Below, one piece after another: positions 1-11,303 of a stretch of DNA of 32,500 nucleotides (its first letter is position 1; each line of letters opens with the position of its first letter). This DNA is from Anaeromyces robustus (taxonomy: Eukaryota; Neocallimastigomycota; Neocallimastigomycetes; Neocallimastigales; Neocallimastigaceae), in contig MCFG01000289.1 in NCBI GenBank assembly GCA_002104895.1, positions 1-32,500 of the forward strand, in the 5' to 3' direction. The translations under genes were made by a program, and so were the position numbers. The notes under the pieces were generated by a model. It ran no database searches. It saw nothing but the letters and a program-made list of their open reading frames with translations, and was not told where the DNA came from.

Positions 1-775
1 CTGGACTAGAAAGAAGGGTATTACTTAATGGACTGGATAAAATGGTAGTTTCTGGTGTAGACATAAAAGTTCCATTTGGAGTAGCTGTTGCGGCAGCAAG
101 TAAAACTTCTGGACTACTGTTTAAAATATTTTCTAAATTTACAACTTCATTTGTATTATTTGTAATACAGTTTAATTCTTCACCACTATTACTTTCCGGT
201 GAAAATACAGTAGGGTTTATGAATAAAGAAGTTTCATTAACATTATTCTGTTCTGAAGCTATATTACTTAAAGTTAAATTTGGGGTTACGTAAACATTAT
301 TAATTCCATTTTCTAATAAACTATTTGAATTCTTGGATATTAAATCAATTGGAGAAAGCAAAACATTATGTTTATTATTTTCTTCATTAATATTTGCTAA
401 ATAATTTGTTAATTTTTCGTTTTGTTCATTTATCTTTTGAGTTATGATCACATTGTCTAATATTTTTTGTTGGATAATTTCTTTAGCATTTTCGTTTTCT
501 AATGGGCTTAAAAGTAAAGGACTGACTGTATCTAAATCCTGCCTGGAAGGCGAAGGAGATGGCCAAATTGAGCAGAAGTTGAGTTTCTCATAGTTATTAT
601 TAAGTTTTGAGTTTGGTTTGTTTAAGTTATTTAACTTGTTTAAATTAGAATTTAAGTTTAGATTAATTATATTATTATTAGAATTAATTAAATTATTATT
701 ATCAATGAATGTTATTTTATCTTTAATAATTGTTTCAATACTACTATTGCAATTATTTTCAGAACTAAATAACAT
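1..775 (-). CDS. Asn/Ser/Pro-rich protein, N-terminal part (3' end cut by window edge)
   Basis: On the minus strand the frame is open from an ATG at 775-773 to the window edge, 258 codons without a stop. It begins MLFSSENNCNSSIETIIKDK. Next comes an Asn/Leu-rich stretch, then a segment with SPSPSRQDLD, then several Ser-Pro motifs (SPLLLSP, LLSPID, FSPES, SSPE, STPE). A charged stretch with EIIQQKI and INEQNEKL may form a short helix or coiled coil. The body reads as a disordered regulatory region. A transcription factor or phosphoprotein N-terminus is possible, but no DNA-binding or catalytic domain lies inside the window. Codon use is mixed and includes GCC, CCG and TCG, unlike random AT-rich DNA. 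The family is unrecognised. An upstream exon cannot be excluded, because a TTTTTTAG acceptor-like site lies just before the ATG. Confidence 0.7.
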   Translation of the reverse strand, partial: MLFSSENNCNSSIETIIKDKITFIDNNNLINSNNNIINLNLNSNLNKLNNLNKPNSKLNNNYEKLNFCSIWPSPSPSRQDLDTVSPLLLSPLENENAKEIIQQKILDNVIITQKINEQNEKLTNYLANINEENNKHNVLLSPIDLISKNSNSLLENGINNVYVTPNLTLSNIASEQNNVNETSLFINPTVFSPESNSGEELNCITNNTNEVVNLENILNSSPEVLLAAATATPNGTFMSTPETTILSSPLSNTLLSSP

Positions 776-1343
776 ACGATAATTAACTAAAAAAATAAAA
801 AGGTGGTAAGTTTAAAACTTGACTGTTTTTTTATATAAAAAAAGTACTGTTTTTAAACTTAAATAAAAAATTAATAAATAAATATATAAAAAAAACTTTT
901 TGATTTGTTTTTTATATATTACTTTTAATCTTTTAGGTGTTTTTTTTTTTTTTTTTTTTAGTTTGTTCGCTTTTTTTTATTATTCGCTATAATTTCAAAT
1001 AAAAGAATAGATGTTCTTTATTCTTCCTTTGAAATTTATTAATTACTTTTTAAAATTAAACTTTCTTATTAAATTTCACTAAATTTACTTTAATATATAT
1101 CTATTAAATAAATTTAGTAATTTAGATGTTTGGCTTTAATAAAATTAATTTCTTTGGTTAATTATACTAATTATTGCTTTAAATTATTACTTTATTTATA
1201 TTAATTATTACTTGTTATATTAAACTTTTACGTTAATCTTATTTATTACTAAAATATGCCTTTTCTTGATTTATTTAAATATTATTAATTATTAATTATT
1301 ATTATTATTTACTATTTATTATGAATTATCTTTATTATTTACT

Positions 1344-1345
<2 letters not shown>

Positions 1346-1376
<31 letters not shown>
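1346..1376. repeat. poly(T) tract, 31 nt
   Basis: Uninterrupted run of T in the intergenic spacer. It is probably a slippage-prone homopolymer, so its length in the assembly may be uncertain. Confidence 0.85.
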
Positions 1377-1377
<1 letters not shown>

Positions 1378-2420
1378 TATATTATATATATACAATAGGT
1401 ATATATATCTGCTTATATCTTCTTTTTGTTTACATGTATTTCTTATACAAATTCAAAAAAGTTTTTTTTCCTATTTTAAATTAATAAAATAAAAAAAAAA
1501 TAAAATATATATAATATCTATATTTTATATAGATATGATATACTAAACTATAAATTTCTTGTATTGAAATGTCTTTAGAAAAAAAAAAATTTTTTTTAAG
1601 GGAAAATAATATGAGTTTATATAAAAAATTTTTAAATAATTTGAAAATCAAAATAGATGAATGTATAAATAGTTAATAAATAAAAGGATAAATTATTAAA
1701 TATATAAATAAATAAATATTATATAATACTTAAATAAAATATTATATAAATAAATAAATAATATAAATTTTTTTTTTTTAAATTTGTGGTTTAGTAATTT
1801 CACTTTCATTATTCTTTATTAAAAAAATTTCTTATAATTTTAAAAAAATTTATATAATTAAAGTTCAATATAGTATTATTTATTATAATTAATTACAATA
1901 TACTATAAAATGATAATTTAATATATATTAGTATATTATGAAATATATAAAAAATATATAAATAATATTATGGAATATATTATATATAATATATTATTAA
2001 GTTTAACAATAATTACAATAATAATCATCTTACTAAAAATATAAATTAATTTATAAATATTAATTTATAAATAATTAACTTTAATAAATATATATATATA
2101 TAAATTTTTTTTTTTTTTTACATTTTGATATATGATTGAAATTGAAATTGAAATAAACAATAAAAGGAAATAATAAAAATTAAAAAATTGAAATTTTTAT
2201 TGGTAATATATAATATATAATATATAATATAATATATTATATAGTATAATATAAATAAATTATTATATTATTATATATCATAAAATTAAAAAAAAATTTA
2301 TTAATAGAAAATCAAAAGAAAAAATAAAAAATATAAAAAATATAAAGAATACTATTAAATCATATTAAAAATTAAATTTGATTGCATATATGCATATACA
2401 TATACAATTATTTATTAGAT

Positions 2421-2421
<1 letters not shown>

Positions 2422-2451
<30 letters not shown>
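2422..2451. repeat. poly(A) tract, 30 nt
   Basis: Uninterrupted run of A in the spacer. No target-site duplication or element body was recognised beside it. Confidence 0.85.
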
Positions 2452-2453
<2 letters not shown>

Positions 2454-3187
2454 AAAATAAAATAAAAAAATAAAATTTATATTTATATATATATATATAT
2501 TAAATTGAATTAAATTCAAACGTATTTAAATGTATACAATTACTAATTACTACTTAGATCAAAATTAAAATTAATTATTATTACAATTTTTATTGTTGGT
2601 AATAAAAAAGTGTTTTCTAAGATTCAAATTTTATTTATACTATTTTAATTATTTTCTAAGATTTTAATTATGATTATTATTATTAACTATTATTAATTAT
2701 TATTAATTATTATTATTAATAGCTTTTAATTATAATATTTTTTAATATTACAATAATAATTCTTTGGTTTAATAAGAATATAAAAAAAGAATAAGAAGAA
2801 ATAAAAATTCTATGTATTAATTAATAATCAAAATTTAATAATAAAGAATAAAAAATAAAACTTTTTTTCTATTCCTTTAAGGTGTTAATTATCTGTGAAA
2901 CTATGTTAGGTCTTAAAACTTAATCTTTGAAAAAAAAATAATAATCAATTAAAATAAAGAATTAAAAAAAAAACTATCCAGATAAAATAGCATTGTTAAT
3001 TATTGTTTTTCATATTTTAAAAAAAAAAAAAAGGAATTTATTTTCAATATTTGTTAATACATTATTTCATTATGTTATTCTTAAATACTTAAATTATATA
3101 TATTAATTATTTTTATACATAGATAATAATTTTTTTAAAAATTTCACATTTTCCTTATTTATTATTTATTAATTATTTATTATTAAT

Positions 3188-3426
3188 TATTTACTTATTT
3201 ATTTATTTATATTTATTTATTTATTTATAATTTATTTATTTATTTATTTATATTTATTTACTCACTTATTTATTTATTTATTTATTTATAATTTATTTAT
3301 TTATTTATATTTATTTACTCACTTATTTATTTATTTATTTATAATTTATTTATCTATTTATTTATTTATTTATTTATTTATAATTTATTTATTTATTTAT
3401 TTATTTATTTATATTTATTTACTCAC

Positions 3427-3493
<67 letters not shown>

Positions 3494-3494
3494 T
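3188..3494. repeat. ATTT-rich satellite with higher-order CTCAC interruptions
   Basis: A long run of ATTT/TTTA units. It is broken by TATTTATAATTTATT segments and by three copies of ATTTACTCACTTATTT, with CTCAC at 3261, 3318 and 3422. The spacing of 57 and 104 bp suggests duplication of a block of about 50-60 bp, layered on tetranucleotide slippage. Confidence 0.8.
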
Positions 3495-4022
3495 TAATTT
3501 TTTCTGTATTTAAGTATGTTTTAATTTATATAATACATAATTATTAATTATGTACTAATTAACTTAATATATTATATAATGTATTATAAATTTTTAATAA
3601 CTTTTAAAAAAAAAAAAATGAAAATGAAAATTAAAAAAGGGTAATAAATATATTATTACCTATTTACTTATAATTTAATATACAAAATTCGCAAATTATA
3701 TAATTTATTTTGTTTTATATACCTTTTTTAATCATTTATAAAAGTAACAATAATATATATATAAATACCATAAATATTAATAGCGTATATTATATATTTA
3801 TATAAATAATAATAACTCATATTTAATATTAAAAATTATATATCATATAAAATTCATTTAAATACAGTATTATAAAAATAAAATATATATATGATATTAT
3901 TATAAATAAGAATTACTCTAATTACTGTAATATTTATTTTTTTTTTCCTTTTTTGTAAAAATTATAACTGTTTTATTTACATTTCTATATTATTCATTAC
4001 ATTATATAAATTTATAATAATT

Positions 4023-4023
<1 letters not shown>

Positions 4024-4070
<47 letters not shown>
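4024..4070. repeat. AAT trinucleotide microsatellite
   Basis: About 15 AAT/ATA units upstream of the ankyrin gene, non-coding here. The same triplet appears in coding sequence at 6496-6597, where it encodes polyasparagine. Confidence 0.85.
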
Positions 4071-4071
<1 letters not shown>

Positions 4072-4366
4072 TATATTCAATTCAAATAGTGTTTATATGT
4101 AAATGAGTCGTATATAAAAAATATTGCAATTATCAAAATTTGAAAAACGAACGAAAAAAAAATTAAAGAAAAAAACCATTATTATACATATTTTAATATC
4201 ATTATTATTAGCAAATATAATAATTAAAGGTATTTGATAATAATTATATATTTAATATATGTCATGCAAAATTTTTTATCAATAAATCGAATATTAAATA
4301 ATTTAAAATTCCTATTCCATATATTATTTATATAAAATTAAAAGAAAAAAAAAATTGTAATATTTC

Positions 4367-4418
4367 AAAATTCTATACCATAAAATTGTTTTAAAATTCT
4401 ATACCATAAAATTATTTT
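4367..4418. repeat. 26-bp tandem duplication in the ankyrin gene promoter region
   Basis: Two adjacent copies (4367-4392 and 4393-4418) of a unit built around ATTCTATACCATAAAATT differ at one base. They lie about 95-145 bp upstream of the ankyrin start codon. Self-complementary TTTTAAAAT segments follow. A promoter role is a guess from position only. Confidence 0.6.
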
Positions 4419-4512
4419 AAAATAACACAATTTTATTTTAAAATAAACAATTGTATTTAATAATCCCTAACCATTTTTATTATAATGTTTAACAAAGGAA
4501 TTTTACGAACAA

Positions 4513-7191
<2,679 letters not shown>

Positions 7192-7299
7192 TTTAATTTA
7201 AAAATGTAATTAATATAATGAATAGATAGAATATAGTATACATACATATATAAAGATTTGTATATATACATATAAAAGTAATAAACAATTCAATAAAAT

Positions 7300-7335
<36 letters not shown>

Positions 7336-7845
7336 ATGAATTAATTTAAATAATTCTTTTTTTTTTTTTTTTTTATTTATTTATTTATTTATTTTTATAT
7401 ATATATGTGTTTTTATTTTTATTTTTATATATTTCGTTTTTCTTTTTATATATTGTTTTAGTTTTCTTTTAAATAAGGATTTATAAATCCATAAATGTTT
7501 CTCATTTAATAAATAAAATTATTAAGAGAAATATTTAAATAAATTATGAATTGGGAAAAAATTTACATATAATAATATTTTGAAATAGTATCAATAGAAT
7601 ATAAAATAAAATATATATTTATATCTAGAATAAAAAGATGAAACTAACATTATTTTTGTAATCTTGGTATTATTAAGTGATTTTTCTATATGTAATAAGT
7701 AAAACTGAAATCTACTTTCGAATTCTTATTGTTAATTAAAGTTTAGATTCTTAATATCCTTTAAAAAGTCCATTCTTACCTTCAATATGTAGGTGATAGC
7801 TTTTTTAGCAAGCTTATTTATGAGTATGTCTTTTATTACATATTT
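7192..7845. other. intergenic region 3' of the ankyrin gene
   Basis: Low-complexity DNA with an AAT run at about 7302-7330 and a T/TTTA-rich block at 7359-7395, grading into more complex sequence at 7600-7845. No open frame or RNA gene was recognised. The more complex part may be old mobile-element sequence, since it abuts the retrotransposon cluster, but no homology was visible. Confidence 0.5.
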
Positions 7846-7846
7846 C

Positions 7847-7951
7847 TTTTTTTTTTTTATTATGTTTTGTTTTTAGACTGGTATTAATTATTATTTAAAA
7901 TAATAAATTTAAATTAAACATACATATATTATCTTTTCGATGTCGATATCC
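7847..7951 (-). mobile_element. LINE-like element, older copy: 3' terminus with A-rich tail
   Basis: Read on the minus strand, this piece ends in ...AGTCT followed by an interrupted A-rich tail (7874-7847). Positions 7875-7931 align by eye with 7967-8026, the 3' end of the younger copy (AGACTgGtATTAATtaTTATTTAAAATAAT against AGACTaGgATTAATctTTATTTAAAATAAT). The matching remainder of this older copy appears to continue at 9707-10020. In between lies a younger insertion flanked by TGTCGATATCC (7941-7951) and TGTCGATACC (9707-9716). Confidence 0.55.
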
Positions 7952-7991
7952 TTTTTTTTTTTTTTTAGACTAGGATTAATCTTTATTTAAA

Positions 7992-8044
7992 ATAATTAAT
8001 TTAAATTTAGCATAACACATATATGTTAAATTTAAATTAATTAT
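7992..8044. repeat. 18-bp perfect inverted repeat in the LINE 3' UTR
   Basis: The left arm at 7992-8009 (ATAATTAATTTAAATTTA) is perfectly complementary to the right arm at 8027-8044, with a 17-nt loop. It lies about 25 nt from the poly(A) junction of the element. In the older copy at 7875-7951 the left arm is recognisable, but the matching right arm is not. Confidence 0.8.
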
Positions 8045-8213
8045 TTGTGACATATTATAGATTACACAAAAGTAAAGAATATACATTACACGAAATGCAT
8101 AATAAATAAAAGTAATAAAAGATAAAAAAAAGAAAAAAATAAAATTAAATTTATCATAGATATTATTCAAATTAAAAATATTAAATAAACAAAAAGGAAA
8201 AAAGGAAAGAGGC

Positions 8214-8742
8214 TTAAATTTCTAACCTCTCCCATTCAATGAATGAAATATCATTCGAATCCGTGTCAGAATAAATTCCTTGCCTTATCTTTTTGACATT
8301 AATGCCCTTGAAGCCGCCCGGAGTATTCTTATTGTTATATCAGTTGAAGAGAATTCGCGAAAAGATATATTTACAAATTGGCATAATAACAGTTAAAAAA
8401 AATGTAACAGATCCACAATAACCGGAACAGAAGACACCGACCGATGAACCTTTGATAAGTAGTTCATGCCCATTGTCTCTCGTTCTACATCAATATTTAA
8501 TTTTTCAAATGAATAATTTGCTTATCAAGAAAAATGTTAAGCATCAATTAATATATATATATATATTTTTTTTCATAATCTTCATCCGAGTCCACAGATA
8601 TTTCTAGTGAATTAACTTTATTAGTTAAGGTAAACTTCAAGAATAAGTAGTCATCAGCATAGTTAAGAATTGTATTTCTATCTTGTTCAAAGACTTTACA
8701 ATTAAAAACCCAATGAGAAAAATTTGCTTTTTTTTTCACCAC
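8214..8742 (-). pseudogene. LINE reverse transcriptase C-terminal region, broken
   Basis: The minus strand gives 64 codons from 8742 (MVKKKANFSHWVFNCKVFEQ and onward, ending near SVDSDEDYEKK). After stops it continues as VERETMGMNYLSKVHRS at about 8500-8400, and then as the tail ending WERLEI at 8216. The His and Cys of the zinc-knuckle-like motif lie in the first part, and the matching CxxC half is in another frame just upstream at about 8738-8752. The start of the 64-codon frame is not a real start codon. It is best read as part of the element at 7952-9706, not an independent gene. Confidence 0.6.
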
Positions 8743-9402
8743 AGCAAGGGTAGAACGTAGGAAAGTTTTTAAGTGTAGATTTACCTTTAAATAGAAATTT
8801 GTAAGTTAAATTGAAAATCACTTCGTATTCTCATAATCCAGAAGAACCCAAGTTGATATTGAGAATAAGTTAGAGCAAGATCTTGTATATCTTTTGATAG
8901 TCTCTATATTTATATTTAATGTAATTATTAGCTCTTTTAGTTGGATTATCTTTAAGTGAGTGTCTCTCAACTAAATACTTACCTTTAATTTCCTTTTTTT
9001 TTTGAAAGACTTTCTAATTTCTTCTTTAAGGTACGAGATTCTTTAGTTCAAGAATAATAATAAGACATAGTAGAAATATTTATGATAATTAGTTCTTTTA
9101 ATAATACAAGAAGATTTTCCTCCAACTTATTGAAACAAAGAATTTGGGTCATAGCACAAATTGCTGAAAAGAGAGTGAACTAAAGATTTACAAGATATGA
9201 GTATAAGTACATATGCATATGTTAGGGTTTATAGATTTGAGTCTATAACAAAATAATTCTCTATTAAATATATAGATTAGGCTTTTTTTTTTGATTTTGT
9301 TCTTGTTAATGTTAAAACCTAAAAAGGGAAGAGTAATTAATAGTATAAAATACCCTATAATAGGGAAAGAAAGAATTCTTCTTTTAAGAAATGTTACGAT
9401 TA

Positions 9403-9534
9403 AAGAGTATACAAAAGAATAAATTTATAGTCAGGTTTAAGTTTTGAATTAAGGTTAGAAATAATAGATTTAAGAGAAAGAGAATCAACAAAGGGAATAC
9501 CAAGATATTTATAGCATGAAATTTTAAGGAATTC
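9403..9534 (-). pseudogene. LINE reverse transcriptase fragment with YLG motif
   Basis: A 44-codon minus-strand frame, ended by TAA at 9402-9400, encodes a peptide with FLKISCYKYLGIPFVDSL followed by LKSIISNLNSKLK. The KYLGIPF segment and the amphipathic helix after it are typical of the region just downstream of the catalytic ADD box in LINE-type reverse transcriptases. The rest of the polymerase up to the zinc knuckle at about 8740 is broken by several stops. Confidence 0.62.
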
Positions 9535-9618
9535 TATTAATACCAAGAAAGAATGTCGGTGTCAGAATAAATTAGGAGTGGGGGAGAGAAGTTAAGATGA
9601 TTTAACAAGCTATATTAT

Positions 9619-9707
9619 TGTAACACATTTTTTTTTTTTTTTTTTGTTTTTTTTTTTTTTTTTTTTGTTTTTTTTTTTTTAGAATAGGGTTAATCTGTAA
9701 CACATTT
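9619..9707 (-). mobile_element. very short poly(A)-tailed retro-insertion with 12-bp target-site duplication
   Basis: TGTAACACATTT occurs at 9619-9630 and again at 9696-9707. The 65 bases between them are, on the plus strand, a long T tract interrupted by two G, then AGAATAGGGTTAATC (9681-9695). On the minus strand this is GATTAACCCTATTCT followed by an A tail. The 15-nt body matches the 3' terminus of the LINE at 7967-7981 (AGACTAGGATTAATC) at 13 of 15 bases. Confidence 0.65.
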
Positions 9708-9850
9708 GTCGATACCAAAAAGTTTTTTCATTTGTTTTAGCCTATTCATAATATATACGTAGGTTTAAATTAAAGATATAAAAGAAAGAAAAAAAAATAA
9801 TTAATTTAAATTGATTAAAAGATATTAATCAAATTAAAAAAAAAAAATTA

Positions 9851-9892
<42 letters not shown>

Positions 9893-10020
9893 AAAAAATT
9901 AAATAAACAAAAAAAAAAAAAAGGGAAGAAGTTTATTATTTTCTAATCTCTCCTTAGTCAACGAATGAAATACCCTCATTCGAATCTGTTTCGGAATAAA
10001 TTTCAGAAATAATAATTGGA
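9707..10020 (-). mobile_element. LINE-like element, older copy: ORF tail and 3' UTR part
   Basis: The minus strand encodes a tail with IYSETDSNEGISFVD then TAA (about 9959-9957). It aligns with IYSDTDSNDISFIEW of the younger copy. The following UTR resembles 8041-8220, with shared TAAATAAAC and an A-rich purine block, but carries an expanded 39-nt A-run at 9852-9890. Joined to 7847-7951, its UTR length (about 230 nt without the A-run) is close to the younger copy's (about 224 nt from AGACT to TAAATAAAC). This supports one older copy split by a later insertion. Confidence 0.55.
9852..9890. repeat. poly(A) tract, 39 nt
   Basis: Uninterrupted A run inside the 3' UTR of the older LINE copy. No equivalent run exists at the corresponding place in the younger copy, so it is probably a homopolymer expansion or another nested tail. 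Confidence 0.8.
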
Positions 10021-10171
10021 CAACCATTAGATATTCCTCTCTCATTCAGTTCAGAAGAGTCTTGGAGGAGAAAAATTCAAGTTTATTAGAGACTATGTTC
10101 AGTATCAATCAGAAGCTAAAGAATTCATAATGTACATTCAAAGCGATGAAGATTATTATCATTGAATGATT

Positions 10172-10248
10172 TTTTTTTAACGCACTTTTTTTTTTTTTTT
10201 TTTAGACTAAAGGAAGAGAATACACTTCCATGTTTTTTTAACGCACTT
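10172..10248 (-). mobile_element. short poly(A)-tailed retro-insertion with 16-bp target-site duplication
   Basis: TTTTTTTAACGCACTT is present at 10172-10187 and again at 10233-10248. Between the copies are a T run (10188-10203) and a 29-nt body at 10204-10232 that starts AGACTAAAGG and ends TTCCATG. On the minus strand the body ends in TTTAGTCT followed by the A tail, the same AGTCT-A(n) terminus as the LINE at 7967. Apart from AGACTA the body does not match the LINE, so it could be a related family or a different poly(A) RNA. The body contains a GGAAG...CTTCC inverted pair. Confidence 0.65.
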
Positions 10249-10543
10249 AATTTGTACATTATCTTTTATCATTGAAAAAAATAAATACAATTTTATAAAT
10301 AAGTTTAAGTATATTCCTATTTCTTTTTTTTTTTTTACAACAAAAATATATGATAAATAATAAAATTTGTTTATATATAAAAGCCAATTTAAATAAATAG
10401 TTGTTCCGTATAAATCCGTATAAATCCAGTAAAAATCTCGTATCGTATAAAATAAGCCATTAATAATAATATCTAAACATTTATTATTAACAAATATTTA
10501 TTAAACATCTAAACATATTTATAAAGTTTAGAAAAAGAAATAC

Positions 10544-10593
<50 letters not shown>

Positions 10594-11303
10594 ATAATTA
10601 AACAATCCATCTATCTACAAATCCATTTAATATTAGTTAATAAATTAAAAATTTCATGTATTATTCTCTTTAATTATTTATTTGAAATCTTATTATTTAT
10701 TTATTTATTTATTTATTTTTTTAATTTTTTTTAAAATTTTATTTATTATTAATTATTTTTTAAATATTTTATAAATAAAAATATAATACTTTATTAGTAG
10801 TATTAATATTTATCAAATTATATTAATTTTTCATTTTATCCTATTTTTTTGATTTTTTTTTTTTACATTCTATTATTTTTTAATATTACATTTTATCTAA
10901 AAAAATTTTATGTTATTTATTTATTTTATTTTATTTTATGTTATTTTTCTTTTTTTTTTTTTTTTCTATTTTTTTATTTTATTTTAATAATTTATATATT
11001 ATAAATTCATTTTATTTTTTTCTAAATTTTGTATTTTTTCTATTTTTAAAAAAATCTATAATACTTTATTTATTAGTATTATATTTTAAAAATTGTATCA
11101 TTATTTCTATATTTTATATGTATATACAAAATTTTTAAACTAATAACAATACTTTTTTATATTTAAGTATTTAATTTAGTTGATTTAAAATACTTTTTAG
11201 TAAAAATCAAAAGATAGAAATAAATGTTATCTTAAATTAAAGGATTTATATTTTTTTTTTAGATTTAAATTAAATTAATAGTAATAATTTGTTAAAACGT
11301 TGT
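10249..11303. other. AT-rich intergenic spacer 3' of the transporter gene
   Basis: Contains a tandem CCGTATAAAT pair at about 10407-10426, an ATT microsatellite at 10546-10590 and T-rich segments. A 66-codon Phe/Ile-rich frame at 10938-11138 is explained by T-rich composition and is not supported as a gene. Confidence 0.6.
10546..10590. repeat. ATT trinucleotide microsatellite
   Basis: About 15 perfect ATT units in non-coding DNA. Confidence 0.85.

Larger units (their letters stand above)
776..4512. other. AT-rich intergenic spacer
   Basis: No coding frame of interest was found on either strand. The stretch holds poly(T) at 1346-1376, poly(A) at 2422-2451, an ATTT-rich block at about 3188-3494, an AAT run at 4024-4070 and a 26-bp tandem duplication at 4367-4418. 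It presumably carries promoters for the divergent flanking genes, the Asn/Ser/Pro-rich gene on the minus strand and the ankyrin gene on the plus strand. Confidence 0.6.
7952..9706 (-). mobile_element. decayed LINE-like non-LTR retrotransposon, 5'-truncated
   Basis: Minus-strand remnants occur in the order expected for a LINE reverse transcriptase. (1) 9534-9403 encodes a peptide with YKYLGIPF, the conserved YLG segment after the catalytic core. (2) About 8880-8690 encodes, across a frameshift in an A-run at about 8728-8736, YPCCG then FSHWVFNCKVFEQDR. This fits the CxxC...H...C knuckle near the end of LINE polymerases, with the first Cys apparently changed to Tyr. (3) 8339-8217 encodes a C-terminal tail with PGGFKGINVKK, YSDTDSNDISF and IEWERLEI, then TAA at 8216-8214. 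A 3' UTR runs to 7967 and a 15-nt poly(A) tail occupies 7966-7952. Stops and frameshifts make it non-functional. The catalytic core is absent, which indicates 5' truncation. Confidence 0.72.

Noticed and set aside
42-293. Plus-strand 83-codon frame as a gene
   Set aside because: It is antisense to the longer minus-strand frame 775-1, which has coherent Ser-Pro motifs and better codon use.
3188-3494. CRISPR-like array (regular CTCAC-containing units)
   Set aside because: Spacers are themselves ATTT repeats and the spacing is irregular (57 and 104 bp) in eukaryotic DNA. It is a microsatellite with duplicated blocks.
8548-8742. NYADDY in the minus-strand peptide as the catalytic YxDD box of a reverse transcriptase
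   Set aside because: It lies downstream of the YLG segment (about 9500) and just after the His/Cys knuckle. The catalytic box must precede both, so the resemblance is coincidental.
9681-9695. TTAACCC-like sequence as an interstitial telomere repeat
   Set aside because: It occurs once only and matches the LINE 3' terminus (AGACTAGGATTAATC) with flanking target-site duplications.
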